Below are positions 34,719-42,347 of a DNA stretch of 64,000 nt, piece after piece. The DNA comes from CAVRXT01 sp049644285. Its GTDB lineage: Bacteria; Acidobacteriota; Terriglobia; Acidiferrales; UBA7541. Location: positions 36,679 through 100,678 of the forward strand of contig JBARRP010000213.1 of the NCBI GenBank assembly GCA_049644285.1. The letters are read 5' to 3'. The position numbers and the translations under genes are program-made. Numbering within the stretch: position 1 is the first letter of the stretch; each line of letters starts with the position of its first letter. Under the pieces are notes generated by a model. That model did not search any database, was not told where the DNA came from, and saw only the letters and a list, made by a program, of their open reading frames with translations.

Positions 34719-35852
34719 TCAATTTGGGGCGCCCGCAGACACCACGCGATGACTTTGAGAAGCGTCCACAACGGGCAGGCGGACCGCTACTACTGTGCCC
34801 TTGCTATTGGAATGAATTTCCAAGCTGCCGCCGAGTTGCGCGATTCTTTCCCGCATCCCCCTGATCCCAACTCCAGGAGTGCCAGGTGAGGCCAACTCGG
34901 ATTGTTTTTCCGGCGGCATGCCTTTGCCTCGGTCCTCCACTTCCACGCGAACATCGCCGCCGGAGCGAGCAATACGAATCTTGGCTATCGGGCTTTCTGA
35001 GTGCCGATGGATGTTCGTTAAACATTCCTGCACCATCCGAAAAATGGCTGTTTCCAGCTCCTGCGAGAGGCGTCCGAAGTCGTCAGGGAAATCCAAATCA
35101 ACTTTAATCTTGCCACGTTCCGCAAATCCTTCGATGTACCAGCGAAGAGCGGAAGAAAGCCCTAACTCGTCCAGCAAAGGTGGGTGGAGCAGGTACGAAA
35201 TTGTGCGAATTTCTTCATTCATTTCGCGGACCAGAACCGCGCTGTTCGTGACAATACTGGCGGTCTTCATCAGACGTTCGATATCGGCTCCCACCGAGGA
35301 TAGATTCATGATCAGGGCCGCCAGCGTCTGGCCGACGCTGTCGTGCAGTTCACGGGCGATGCGTCGTCTCTCCTCATCTTGCAATTGGAGCAGACGTGCC
35401 GTGAGTTCTCGGAGATTTTGGTTGGCCGCATCGAGTTCGGTGGTCCGCCGTTTGACTCGCCCTTCCAGCTCTCCTTGTGCTCGCCGGAGCGTTTCGGTAC
35501 TGCGCCGATGAACTTCTCCAATTGCCACGATGACGCCGGACGCAAACAAAAACGTGAAGGCGCCAACCAATCGTGCCGCGTCGAGGATGCCAGAGGCGTG
35601 TACCGGCGGGGTGAACCAATACCTGGCCCCAAGGAGGGCAAGGGCGATCGTCAAGATCGATGGCCCGAGCCCACAGAACCAAGCGGAGAAAGCCACCGCG
35701 GGAAACAGAGTGATGTACGGCACATAATCGCCGAGAAAGGGAGTCAGAGCCCGGCGGGCCAGCAATGCAAGCAAGGTGGCGAGGAACGCCACAGCGTATC
35801 GTGCAAGAGTACTCCTGGAGATCCGAGCGGAGAACGCGGCAATGGTCGGCAT
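34719..35852 (-). CDS. Membrane sensor histidine kinase, NarX/DesK-type
   Basis: 377 aa. Four N-terminal membrane helices (about 17-33, 45-60, 63-80, 93-112; DUF4118-like), a short coiled coil (115-160), then HisKA_3 with H170 in RIARELHDSVGQ, and an HATPase domain with NIHRHS, VEDRGKGMP and GVGIRGMRERIAQLGG. It should autophosphorylate on H170 and hand phosphate to a LuxR-type regulator, but no response regulator lies next to it. The membrane domain has no large extracellular sensor, so the signal may be in the bilayer. It runs in the same direction as the ABC operon, 178 bp upstream of it. Confidence 0.92.
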   Translation of the reverse strand: MPTIAAFSARISRSTLARYAVAFLATLLALLARRALTPFLGDYVPYITLFPAVAFSAWFCGLGPSILTIALALLGARYWFTPPVHASGILDAARLVGAFTFLFASGVIVAIGEVHRRSTETLRRAQGELEGRVKRRTTELDAANQNLRELTARLLQLQDEERRRIARELHDSVGQTLAALIMNLSSVGADIERLMKTASIVTNSAVLVREMNEEIRTISYLLHPPLLDELGLSSALRWYIEGFAERGKIKVDLDFPDDFGRLSQELETAIFRMVQECLTNIHRHSESPIAKIRIARSGGDVRVEVEDRGKGMPPEKQSELASPGTPGVGIRGMRERIAQLGGSLEIHSNSKGTVVAVRLPVVDASQSHRVVSAGAPN

Positions 35853-36165
35853 GATTCTGTCTCTCGTCGAGCAACGGAGGGTATCAAATGGGCTCTGTTC
35901 GGCCCTTCGATGACATTATTTCGGACGGCGCAGCCAACAACAATGCCTTGGACACCTGGTTTCGGAACGACAATCGCGCGAGGTGTTTCAGCTGTCTTGG
36001 CGCGAATCGAGCATCGCCGCTTTTTTTGCTTGCTGGTCTTCCCTCGGCTAAAGTTGAGACCACGGGTCTCGTGCGAGGCCCGGATCCCAGCGCCGCGCCC
36101 GACCGTGCACTAATGGTGAGCGCGGCACCGACCTCCCGCCGAATTCACTTGCGAGGAGTCGTCAG
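35853..36165. other. Intergenic stretch upstream of the histidine kinase
   Basis: About 310 bp between two minus-strand genes. An ATG at 35888 with a GGAGGG in front opens a 96-codon plus frame, but its composition (RHIHLRGVV, scattered Cys) does not look like a protein. No convincing promoter was found. Confidence 0.4.
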
Positions 36166-36218
36166 CGTTTTGTTGTGAGCTTTGCACCAGGCTGCCGCGC
36201 CCGGTGCAAAGCAAAACG
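36166..36218 (-). terminator. Stem-loop just after the coiled-coil membrane protein gene
   Basis: Perfect 10-bp arms GCTTTGCACC (36179-36188) and GGTGCAAAGC (36203-36212) with a 14-nt loop, extended by outer arms CGTTTTG (36166-36172) and CAAAACG (36212-36218). It begins 5 bp past the stop of the minus-strand gene. The T-run expected of an intrinsic terminator is missing on that strand. Confidence 0.55.
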
Positions 36219-36223
36219 TGGCG

Positions 36224-37078
36224 CTAGTTGCCGCCGGTCGTGCCCGTCTGCTGAAGAGCCTTCGGCACGCTCAAGTAGCCGACGATCTTGTTCTTTTCGA
36301 CTTGGTTGACCACCAGCTCCATCGGCTGCTTGGCTCCCCGAGTGTAGAAGAAGATCGGCTCATTGATGGTCCGGTTCCGTTTCTCGGTGCGCTTGTCGTC
36401 CGCTACCAGCGCAAGGTTGAACTGGTTTTTCTTTGGATTCGTGCCGTGCAGTTCGACCGTAACTGTGCCCACCGCCTGCGGCTTATTCTTCTCCGCGATG
36501 GTGAACTCGATGTAGTCCCGTTCGCCAAGCCGGCGCAATTCGTCGATCTCGGAGTGGTTCTTGGCGATCAACGTCCCCATCTCGCTTCGCGCCATCTGCA
36601 AGTCCTTCTTGGTGCTGTCGAGATCGGTGCGGACGCCGCTCACTTCACCGCTGACAGCTTTCACGTCATCGGTGCTGGCTTTCGTGGCCAGTTGGCCCTT
36701 GACCTCGGTGTCCATCGCCGCCAGCTGTTTAGTTTCGTCCTCACGAATCAGCTGGGCTTCTTCGCGGGCCTTCTTGAGCTGGCCCTGTGTGATGCGCAAA
36801 CGCTTGGTCACCACGTTGAATTCGTCCGTCAGGTCGGTATTGGCCTTTTCGGCTTGCGCCAACCGCTGTTGCAGCGCTCCCAATTCCTTGCCGTAGTCCA
36901 GCTTCATGGTTTGGATGTCGCTATTCAGAGCCTGTCGGCTGTCTTGGGCGTAACTCGAACTCCTCCAGCCCATCAATATCCCCACGACTGCTAGGATGGC
37001 CAGCGCTGCCATCGCCAGAACCACCCATCTAGGGGGTTCGCCATGCACACCCGTTGTCCCTGCATACTCGTCCGCCAT
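36224..37078 (-). CDS. Single-pass membrane protein with long coiled coil, unknown function
   Basis: 284 aa from ATG 37078 (MADEYAG). A short cytoplasmic N-terminus, one membrane helix (about 18-37, WVVLAMAALAILAVVGILMG), then a heptad-rich helical region (about 45-185) with LQQRLAQAEKANTDLTDEF and KKAREEAQLIRED. A globular C-terminal domain follows (190-275; RDYIEFTIAEKNKPQAVGTV). I do not recognise the family. The order of parts resembles envelope scaffold proteins, but no function is shown. A strong stem-loop closes the gene. Confidence 0.8.
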   Translation of the reverse strand: MADEYAGTTGVHGEPPRWVVLAMAALAILAVVGILMGWRSSSYAQDSRQALNSDIQTMKLDYGKELGALQQRLAQAEKANTDLTDEFNVVTKRLRITQGQLKKAREEAQLIREDETKQLAAMDTEVKGQLATKASTDDVKAVSGEVSGVRTDLDSTKKDLQMARSEMGTLIAKNHSEIDELRRLGERDYIEFTIAEKNKPQAVGTVTVELHGTNPKKNQFNLALVADDKRTEKRNRTINEPIFFYTRGAKQPMELVVNQVEKNKIVGYLSVPKALQQTGTTGGN

Positions 37079-37486
37079 TTGTTCCTCCACCCTTCAGAAT
37101 TAATTTGGAAATTGACCCGCAGTTGCACTTGCAAGAATTCCGCCACACCGGCCAGCCGCTCTGCGCCCATAATCACTTGTAAAATAAAGTAGTTATGTAT
37201 GACGTGCGTGTGGCTGGAGTAGTTCTAGTCCTAACATTTTTACGCGATTCGCATCTTTTGTTCATGAAGCGCGCTCTCGGGGCCTGGCTGGCGGAAGGAC
37301 CTGTACCCCTGGCCCAATCCTGCTCCCGGAAACAGTTCCAAGGTCGCTAATAGCCCCCTGGCGCGGCATCTACCAGACAGTACCAAGGGTCTATTTCGCT
37401 TTGCGAGCGATCGTTATAGAAATGGTGAAGCCGCAAGCTGCAGTCCCCTTGGGGATGGGGCTCGTTGGCAAGGGGGTCGCTCAAAA
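37079..37486. other. Intergenic stretch between divergent genes
   Basis: 408 bp separating a minus-strand and a plus-strand gene. AT-rich DNA at about 37165-37200 probably holds the minus-strand promoter, but no clean consensus pair was found. A small palindrome CCCCTTGGGG lies at about 37446-37455. No protein-like frame. Confidence 0.4.
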
Positions 37487-38071
37487 ATGCTTTGCAAGCT
37501 TGGCAAGACTGTCTTCGCTCTCCTGATTGCTCTTCCTGCGTTTCCCCACGCCCCGCAGGTTCCGATCACCGAAGCTCATCCGGCTCTGCACCTCATGAAT
37601 AACGGTGAATTCGCTGTATTTCTAAAACGCCTCGACATCGGCGTGATCCAGTGGAAGACGCAGCTACGAAATGTGGACTTGAAATCCCTGGGTCTGGACC
37701 ATCGCGAGAGCAAGGAATTAAACAGAAGCTACAACCTGTGTTTGCAAGCGCTTGACAACACTCACGAAGAAATCCAGAAGCTGTCGCAGAAACAAACGCT
37801 GAAACTTGACTTTCTCCTCTTGGTTGATCTGAACGATCTGGCCCGCAACCTCGACGGGTTGAACCGGGATCTGGCGGATCCCGTGACCTTGCGGGAAAGC
37901 AGCGGCACCCAGAAGTCACTCGGTTATGCCAGGGAAGTGTTGGGCATCGACGTGGCGCTCGCGCCGCACATGACCGAATTCCAGCATCACGTCCTCGCGT
38001 TTGCCGGAGTCATCGACGCCACCCTCGACCGCGCCGAGCAAGACGAGGATCAATCCCCAGCTCAAAAATAA
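37487..38071 (+). CDS. Small secreted helical protein, unknown function
   Basis: 194 aa. A signal peptide (LGKTVFALLIALPAFPHA) precedes a mostly helical body with KSLGLDHRESKELNRSYNLC and LLLVDLNDLARNLDGLNRDL. No catalytic motif or known family was recognised. It stands alone, 408 bp after a divergent gene. A weak start context (GGGGGTCGCTCAAAA) precedes the ATG. Confidence 0.6.
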   Translation: MLCKLGKTVFALLIALPAFPHAPQVPITEAHPALHLMNNGEFAVFLKRLDIGVIQWKTQLRNVDLKSLGLDHRESKELNRSYNLCLQALDNTHEEIQKLSQKQTLKLDFLLLVDLNDLARNLDGLNRDLADPVTLRESSGTQKSLGYAREVLGIDVALAPHMTEFQHHVLAFAGVIDATLDRAEQDEDQSPAQK

Positions 38072-38320
38072 GCCGGGCCGAAATAGTACGTGCCATCCTG
38101 AGTACCGGCCGATCCCGGGGCAGGTAGAATTCTCTGCAACCAGCGAGGCGGGCTGAGACTACACTGTTCAGCTCCTGACAAAGCATCGCCTGGCAGGGTG
38201 GTTCCAAAATCGTTTGCTAGGACGCGGAGTACTTCTAAGACCACTTCCCTTGAAGGCATTCCTGGGCAGGGGTAGAATAAGCGACTTGTTGCCCAAGCCC
38301 GCCCCGAAGCAGCAAAGAAC

Positions 38321-39778
38321 ATGACAGATCTTCAAAAGCATTCGGGGGATTGTCCCCGAATTTCTGATCGTCGTCTCCACTTGCGGCGTGGGTTGACGTC
38401 GCTGGCTTACGTCGAGTTAGGTCGGGACAACGGCGGCATGGTTTCCAACCTCAGTGAAGGCGGACTGGGCGCGCAGTCGGCCATGGTTTTGACCAAGAAA
38501 TACCTTCCACGAATCCGTTTTCAACTGCCGCGATCCGGGAAGTGGGTCGAACTCGGTGGGAAGATAGCCTGGACCGGCGAATCGGAGAAGGAAGCAGGCA
38601 TCGAGTTTGTCGATCTACCTGAGCGCGCACGCGCTGAGATCGAAGAGTGGGTTGCTGCTGGGACATCCAAACCCGAATCCCCGGAGGAAATAGCCTCCGC
38701 TGGGGAGCGCGGAAGCAAACTCCTAGAAATGCCGCGTACTCGCGAAACAAAACACTGGCTTCCGAAGCCCGGGATGCCTGACGAAGGTGTGGAGAATGTA
38801 TTGCAGGCCCTCTCTCTGTTCCAAAGCGCTTCTATTCGCTCGCGCGAAGCCGAAGCGCCACCCGCAGCCTCTCTTTCGACTGCCTGCCTAGATAAGCCGG
38901 CGGAGAATGCAATGTTCGGGCTTGCCGCGCAGACGGCAGATAACGGCATGGAGGCTGCCATGGATCATCGCAGAGGGTGGACACTCGCTGCGGTCGGCGC
39001 TTTCCTGGCCGTCGCCTTCTTTGTTGTAGGAATACGCGTCGCACACGCCCCGGGGGATACCTTGCTTCGGTATGTCGAGCATGTAAGACAGAGCGGGAAC
39101 GAACACGTAACGGTCAAGGTTAAGGAGCAGCCTCTCCCAAGCGTGGTCCCCAGTGCTTCCGGTCCTCCCGCGGAAGACGCGAGGCAGCAGCCTGTGCTTG
39201 GCTTGCCCGGGCGGCCTCAAACTTCAACAAACGCGCCGACCAATGCTCCCAACTCCGGGAAGGGGGAAGCGCATCCACAGCCGCCCACGAGATTGCCGGA
39301 AGAGTTTCAGAACGCCAAAATTGCCGTACAGATCCGGCCTTCTCATCTACCGCGAGGCGCTATATTGGTCGGGGCCCCGGAAGGGAGCTCGCCTCTTCAA
39401 CTGGGTCTTCCCGAAGAAGCGGTGAGCGCGTCTGCGTTGGTTGCGATCACTTCTCGCCGTTTAGTTACAGTGCCGCCCATGTCGGGACCACAGCCATTTC
39501 CGGGAGCCGAGAGTTTGCATGTCGGCGGGCTGCTTTTTCACGTTGAGCTTGGTTACCCACCAGAGGCGATACAAAAACGGGTCGAAGGCACCGTTGAGCT
39601 ACACGCTACGGTTGGCCGGACTGGAGAAATTGCCAACATCAAGCTTGAGAGTGGTCCAATGTTGCTTGCCACGGCAGCGATGAGCGCCGTTCGCGAGTGG
39701 CGTTACGAGCCAACCCTGATCAACGCACAGCCCGTCGAAACCGAAGAAGACATCAAAATCACGTTCCGGCTCCCTTAG
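38321..39778 (+). CDS. PilZ-TonB fusion membrane protein
   Basis: 485 aa. Residues about 15-115 resemble a PilZ domain: paired basics RRLHLRRGLTSLAYVEL and the NLSEGGLGAQ loop, with EAGIEFVDLPERARAEIEEW after it. A single membrane helix lies at 220-241 (WTLAAVGAFLAVAFFVVGI), followed by a Pro-rich periplasmic stretch (about 270-330). Residues about 400-485 are a TonB C-terminal domain (YPPEAIQKRVEGTVELHATV, GPMLLATAAMSAVREWRYEP). PilZ binds cyclic di-GMP and TonB-C contacts outer-membrane receptors or acts as an energy transducer, so the fusion could link c-di-GMP to receptor activity (inference). Some PilZ copies lack the full c-di-GMP motif; the RxxxR here is degenerate. Confidence 0.75.
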   Translation: MTDLQKHSGDCPRISDRRLHLRRGLTSLAYVELGRDNGGMVSNLSEGGLGAQSAMVLTKKYLPRIRFQLPRSGKWVELGGKIAWTGESEKEAGIEFVDLPERARAEIEEWVAAGTSKPESPEEIASAGERGSKLLEMPRTRETKHWLPKPGMPDEGVENVLQALSLFQSASIRSREAEAPPAASLSTACLDKPAENAMFGLAAQTADNGMEAAMDHRRGWTLAAVGAFLAVAFFVVGIRVAHAPGDTLLRYVEHVRQSGNEHVTVKVKEQPLPSVVPSASGPPAEDARQQPVLGLPGRPQTSTNAPTNAPNSGKGEAHPQPPTRLPEEFQNAKIAVQIRPSHLPRGAILVGAPEGSSPLQLGLPEEAVSASALVAITSRRLVTVPPMSGPQPFPGAESLHVGGLLFHVELGYPPEAIQKRVEGTVELHATVGRTGEIANIKLESGPMLLATAAMSAVREWRYEPTLINAQPVETEEDIKITFRLP

Positions 39779-39880
39779 GCAGACCGTCGAGAAACGATAG
39801 TTCTCTCCCGACAAAAATCCAATGCGGTTGATCGTTTGTCGGAGATGGCAAGGTGATCAGCGTCAACCCCGAAAAATGCA

Positions 39881-39967
39881 TGGTGCCCAAGAGAGGACTC
39901 GAACCTCCACTCCCTTGCGGGAACTAGACCCTGAATCTAGCGCGTCTGCCAATTCCGCCACTTGGGC
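39881..39967 (-). tRNA. tRNA-Leu (anticodon CAG)
   Basis: 87 nt including an encoded CCA end. The acceptor arms GCCCAAG and CTTGGGC pair perfectly, the anticodon loop reads ATTCAGGGT, a long class II variable arm TTCCCGCAAGGGA follows, and the T loop is GGTTCGAGTCC. The variable arm with GGCAGACGCGC D-arm is diagnostic of leucine. A consensus promoter lies at 39996-40024. Confidence 0.97.
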
Positions 39968-39995
39968 AGTGAATGCGGGTAATCGGAGCTTTTCA

Positions 39996-40024
39996 ATTCT
40001 GCCGCGCAGGGTGATATTTGTCAA
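39996..40024 (-). promoter_or_regulatory. Predicted sigma70-type promoter of tRNA-Leu
   Basis: Minus-strand TTGACA (40024-40019), a 17 bp spacer and CAGAAT (40001-39996). Transcription would start about 22 bp before the mature tRNA. Confidence 0.65.
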
Positions 40025-40049
40025 CGCGGGCGGACTGACTGCAAATATC

Positions 40050-40078
40050 TTGACGAAAATGTCCGCCCGGCCTAGATT
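40050..40078 (+). promoter_or_regulatory. Predicted sigma70-type promoter of the PilZ-like gene
   Basis: TTGACG (40050-40055), a 17 bp spacer and TAGATT (40073-40078), 36 bp before the GTG start. It diverges from the tRNA promoter with 25 bp between the -35 boxes. Confidence 0.5.
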
Positions 40079-40113
40079 CCACACTAGGGACTGAGGTAAT
40101 CAGGGGGAAGAGA

Positions 40114-40458
40114 GTGGCATCTACCTCCCCGAGAATTGAGCGGCGTCGCGCCAGCCGCGTGCTCATTCGTATCCCCGTGAAGGTGTTCAGCAACAGCTAT
40201 GATGGCGAGCCGATCCGCGCCGCAGCCGAAGCGGTGGCTGTCAGCCGCTATGGAGCGCTGCTGCGAGCTCCGCTCTCTCCTGCGCCCGGCACGCGAATCG
40301 AAGTCCTGAACGGCCTCAACGAAGAAGTACAGGAATTCCGGGTGATCCGGGTAGTCGACGCGAAAGAAGACGGCCTGTTCGAATTGGGCATTGAAATGAT
40401 CTTCCCGCGCAGCAATTTCTGGGGCATTCACTTCCCAGGCGAGCCCAGCCCTGCTTGA
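40114..40458 (+). CDS. PilZ-like small protein
   Basis: 114 aa starting at GTG 40114, with AGGGGGAAGAGA just before it. RIERRRASRVLIRIPVKVF is a PilZ-type N-terminal basic stretch, followed by a beta-rich domain (AVAVSRYGALLRAPLSPAPG; ELGIEMIF). The usual D/NxSxxG motif is altered to VSRYGAL, so c-di-GMP binding is doubtful. It is a cytosolic protein of unknown role, 1.6 kb after the PilZ-TonB gene. Confidence 0.65.
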   Translation: MASTSPRIERRRASRVLIRIPVKVFSNSYDGEPIRAAAEAVAVSRYGALLRAPLSPAPGTRIEVLNGLNEEVQEFRVIRVVDAKEDGLFELGIEMIFPRSNFWGIHFPGEPSPA

Positions 40459-40477
40459 ATCCCGCCGCAGTACTTAG

Positions 40478-40486
40478 TGCTATAAT
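40478..40486 (+). promoter_or_regulatory. Extended -10 promoter and structured leader
   Basis: TGCTATAAT is a perfect extended -10 box. The leader from about 40493 to 40564 contains the 14-bp palindrome GGCCCGATCGGGCC and a second GCCCGCCGGGC hairpin, ending in GGGAGG 8 bp before the next ATG. Confidence 0.5.
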
Positions 40487-40564
40487 CCGCGAAGAATTGG
40501 GGGCCCGATCGGGCCGGTTGCCATCCGGGTTGATCTTCACGGCCCGCCGGGCTGGGAGGCAGCC

Positions 40565-40843
40565 ATGGATCTTCACAACGCGGTGATCATGCTTGCAGTC
40601 GCTTGGGCGGCGATCACAACAGCATTGATCTGCCTGCTGATCTACCGCGGAACGCTCGAAAGTCACGAAGACGATCAAATCTTCCTGGATGCGGCCGAAG
40701 AATCGATCGCCCAGGAGCAGCGTGTCCTGATTTCTCGCATCGACCGGTTGAGTCGGCCGATTACCGGGCTGATAGTCCTATCGGGTACGCTGCTCGTGGT
40801 CATCGCGGGGCTGTGGCTTTGGGAAGGCTTGAAGAGTTTCTAG
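40565..40843 (+). CDS. Small two-helix membrane protein, unknown function
   Basis: 92 aa with membrane helices at about 5-27 and 66-88 and a charged cytosolic or periplasmic middle (LESHEDDQIFLDAAEESIAQ). The ribosome site GGGAGG is good and a clean promoter precedes it, so it is very likely a real gene. No known family recognised. It converges on the SnoaL-like gene with a 6-bp gap. Confidence 0.75.
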   Translation: MDLHNAVIMLAVAWAAITTALICLLIYRGTLESHEDDQIFLDAAEESIAQEQRVLISRIDRLSRPITGLIVLSGTLLVVIAGLWLWEGLKSF

Positions 40844-40849
40844 GCCCGG

Positions 40850-41482
40850 TTAGATCCCCGGCTTGGGAGCATCAGGCGGATTTTGCGTGGGTGGGTTTTG
40901 CTGCGGGGTAGCCTGGGGTTGCGGGCTTTGCACCGGTGCAGCTAAATCACAAATTTGTGAAGTATGGTTGTGAACGATCAGCCATCTGTCCCCCGTGTGC
41001 GAGAAGACCAGCGATGTCTGTCCTCGAGCCGAGACGTCGCGGTTATCCATCATCGCGTTAAACTCCCATTGATACGAAGCCCAGGCCATGTCGCCACGCG
41101 TGAAGATAAATGTGTTCCGCCGGACGAGCTGCATCCCCTGTACCCGTGCCCGCTGTTTCTGATAGGCCGCGACGTAGTTTTGCCAACCTACAATCGGCGG
41201 CTCGTATGCCCCGCTCACGAACGAAGCGCTGTCGTCGTAGTACTTATGCATGGCCTCGATGTTGCCCACTTGCCAGGCGCCCAGCATTTCTCCGATATTG
41301 CGGTCAAGTTCCTCGTTGGTCGGCAAGGGCATCTGCGGCATAGGCGTGTCGCTGTTATCGTTGTCGTCCTTTTTCGGCTTGGTCTTTTTCTGCGCGGACC
41401 ACGCGATTCCCGAAAGCAGGATCATGGCAACCGCGGCCGCGAGCCAGCGATCCAAACTTTTCCTCTCCCACTTGCTCGCCAT
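40850..41482 (-). CDS. Secreted SnoaL/DUF4440-like (NTF2 fold) protein
   Basis: 210 aa. A signal peptide (AVAMILLSGIAWSA) leads into a Lys/Asp-rich linker and an NTF2-like domain at about 58-180: MLGAWQVGNIEAMHKYYDDSASF, then GDMAWASYQWEF and SLVFSHTGDRWLIVHNHTS. The C-terminal 30 residues are Pro/Gln-rich. The fold is used by many unrelated enzymes and binding proteins. No active-site residues can be assigned. Confidence 0.82.
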   Translation of the reverse strand: MASKWERKSLDRWLAAAVAMILLSGIAWSAQKKTKPKKDDNDNSDTPMPQMPLPTNEELDRNIGEMLGAWQVGNIEAMHKYYDDSASFVSGAYEPPIVGWQNYVAAYQKQRARVQGMQLVRRNTFIFTRGDMAWASYQWEFNAMMDNRDVSARGQTSLVFSHTGDRWLIVHNHTSQICDLAAPVQSPQPQATPQQNPPTQNPPDAPKPGI

Positions 41483-41596
41483 TCTTCCCCCCTCTTGAAG
41501 CTTGCCCGCGAGAATAGCACGAAAGCGCCAGCTCGACGGGAGCGGCGAAAAGGGATGTGTCGTCGTCCCTTTTGTGCGAGGAAGCCAAGCGGACGA

Positions 41597-42346
41597 TCAG
41601 GCGATCTCGCGGACCACGCGGAAGCCGTAATCAGCATACTGAAATTCGGGAGGGATACTTGAGCGCGCCGCGCAACGCGAGACCTTTATAGCGTGGCGCC
41701 AGGAACCACCGCGCGAGGCTCGGCGGCTGCCAGTGGCCGGACCTTGCGGATTGCGGTCCGGACACGCTGAGTAGTATCCGGCCGCGTACCAGTCCGAACA
41801 CCATTCGTGGACGTTGTCGCCGATATCGTAGAGGCCGTACGGATTCGGCGCGTAACAACCGACCGGCTCAGGACCGTTCCGCCAACGCTTGGCGTAATCG
41901 GGAAGTGTTGCCGGTGGGGCGTCGCCCCACGGATAGAGCTTGTCTTCAATGCCGCCGCGCGCGGCGCGCTCCCATTCTGCCTCGGTCGGAAGCCGGTAGC
42001 GGCGGCGGGTGATCTGTGAAAGGAACTCACAGTAAGCAACCGCATCGAACCACGACGGCGCGACAACCGGTTGATCGCGATGATTGAAGTTCGGATCCTC
42101 CCAGTGGAGCGGCGTACGGTGGCGCGCAGCGACGAGGAAGCGGGCGTAATCGGCGTTGGTCACTTGGCAGACGGCCATTTCGAACGCGTCTACCCAGACG
42201 CGATGCGCCGGCTTCTCATCACCCCGTCCGGTCTCGCAGCCCATGAGAAACCAACCCTCCGGTATTCGCACGTTCCGCGGCTCAAGAATCTCGTCGCGAG
42301 TAACGGAGTGAGCGAGTCGGGGCACTGCTTCAGGGATAGACGGCAT
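41597..42346 (-). CDS. Formylglycine-generating-enzyme-like (SUMF1 family) protein
   Basis: 249 aa from ATG 42346 (MPSIPEAVPR), one base after the preceding gene's stop. The FGE-sulfatase core is clear: GWFLMGCETGRGDEKPAHRV, YRLPTEAEWERAARGG, YPWGD, DNVHEWCSDWY and RGGSWRH. Of the two cysteines needed by true FGE near the C-terminus, only the one in SRCAARS is present; the one five residues before it is Ile. So it is probably not a sulfatase activator but a paralogue with another role. It is likely co-transcribed with the PIG-L gene just upstream. Confidence 0.85.
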   Translation of the reverse strand: MPSIPEAVPRLAHSVTRDEILEPRNVRIPEGWFLMGCETGRGDEKPAHRVWVDAFEMAVCQVTNADYARFLVAARHRTPLHWEDPNFNHRDQPVVAPSWFDAVAYCEFLSQITRRRYRLPTEAEWERAARGGIEDKLYPWGDAPPATLPDYAKRWRNGPEPVGCYAPNPYGLYDIGDNVHEWCSDWYAAGYYSACPDRNPQGPATGSRRASRGGSWRHAIKVSRCAARSSIPPEFQYADYGFRVVREIA

Positions 42347-42347
42347 T

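Noticed and set aside
35888..36178. 96-codon plus-strand frame with a GGAGGG before its ATG
   Set aside because: The residues look like random translation and the frame runs into the terminator hairpin.
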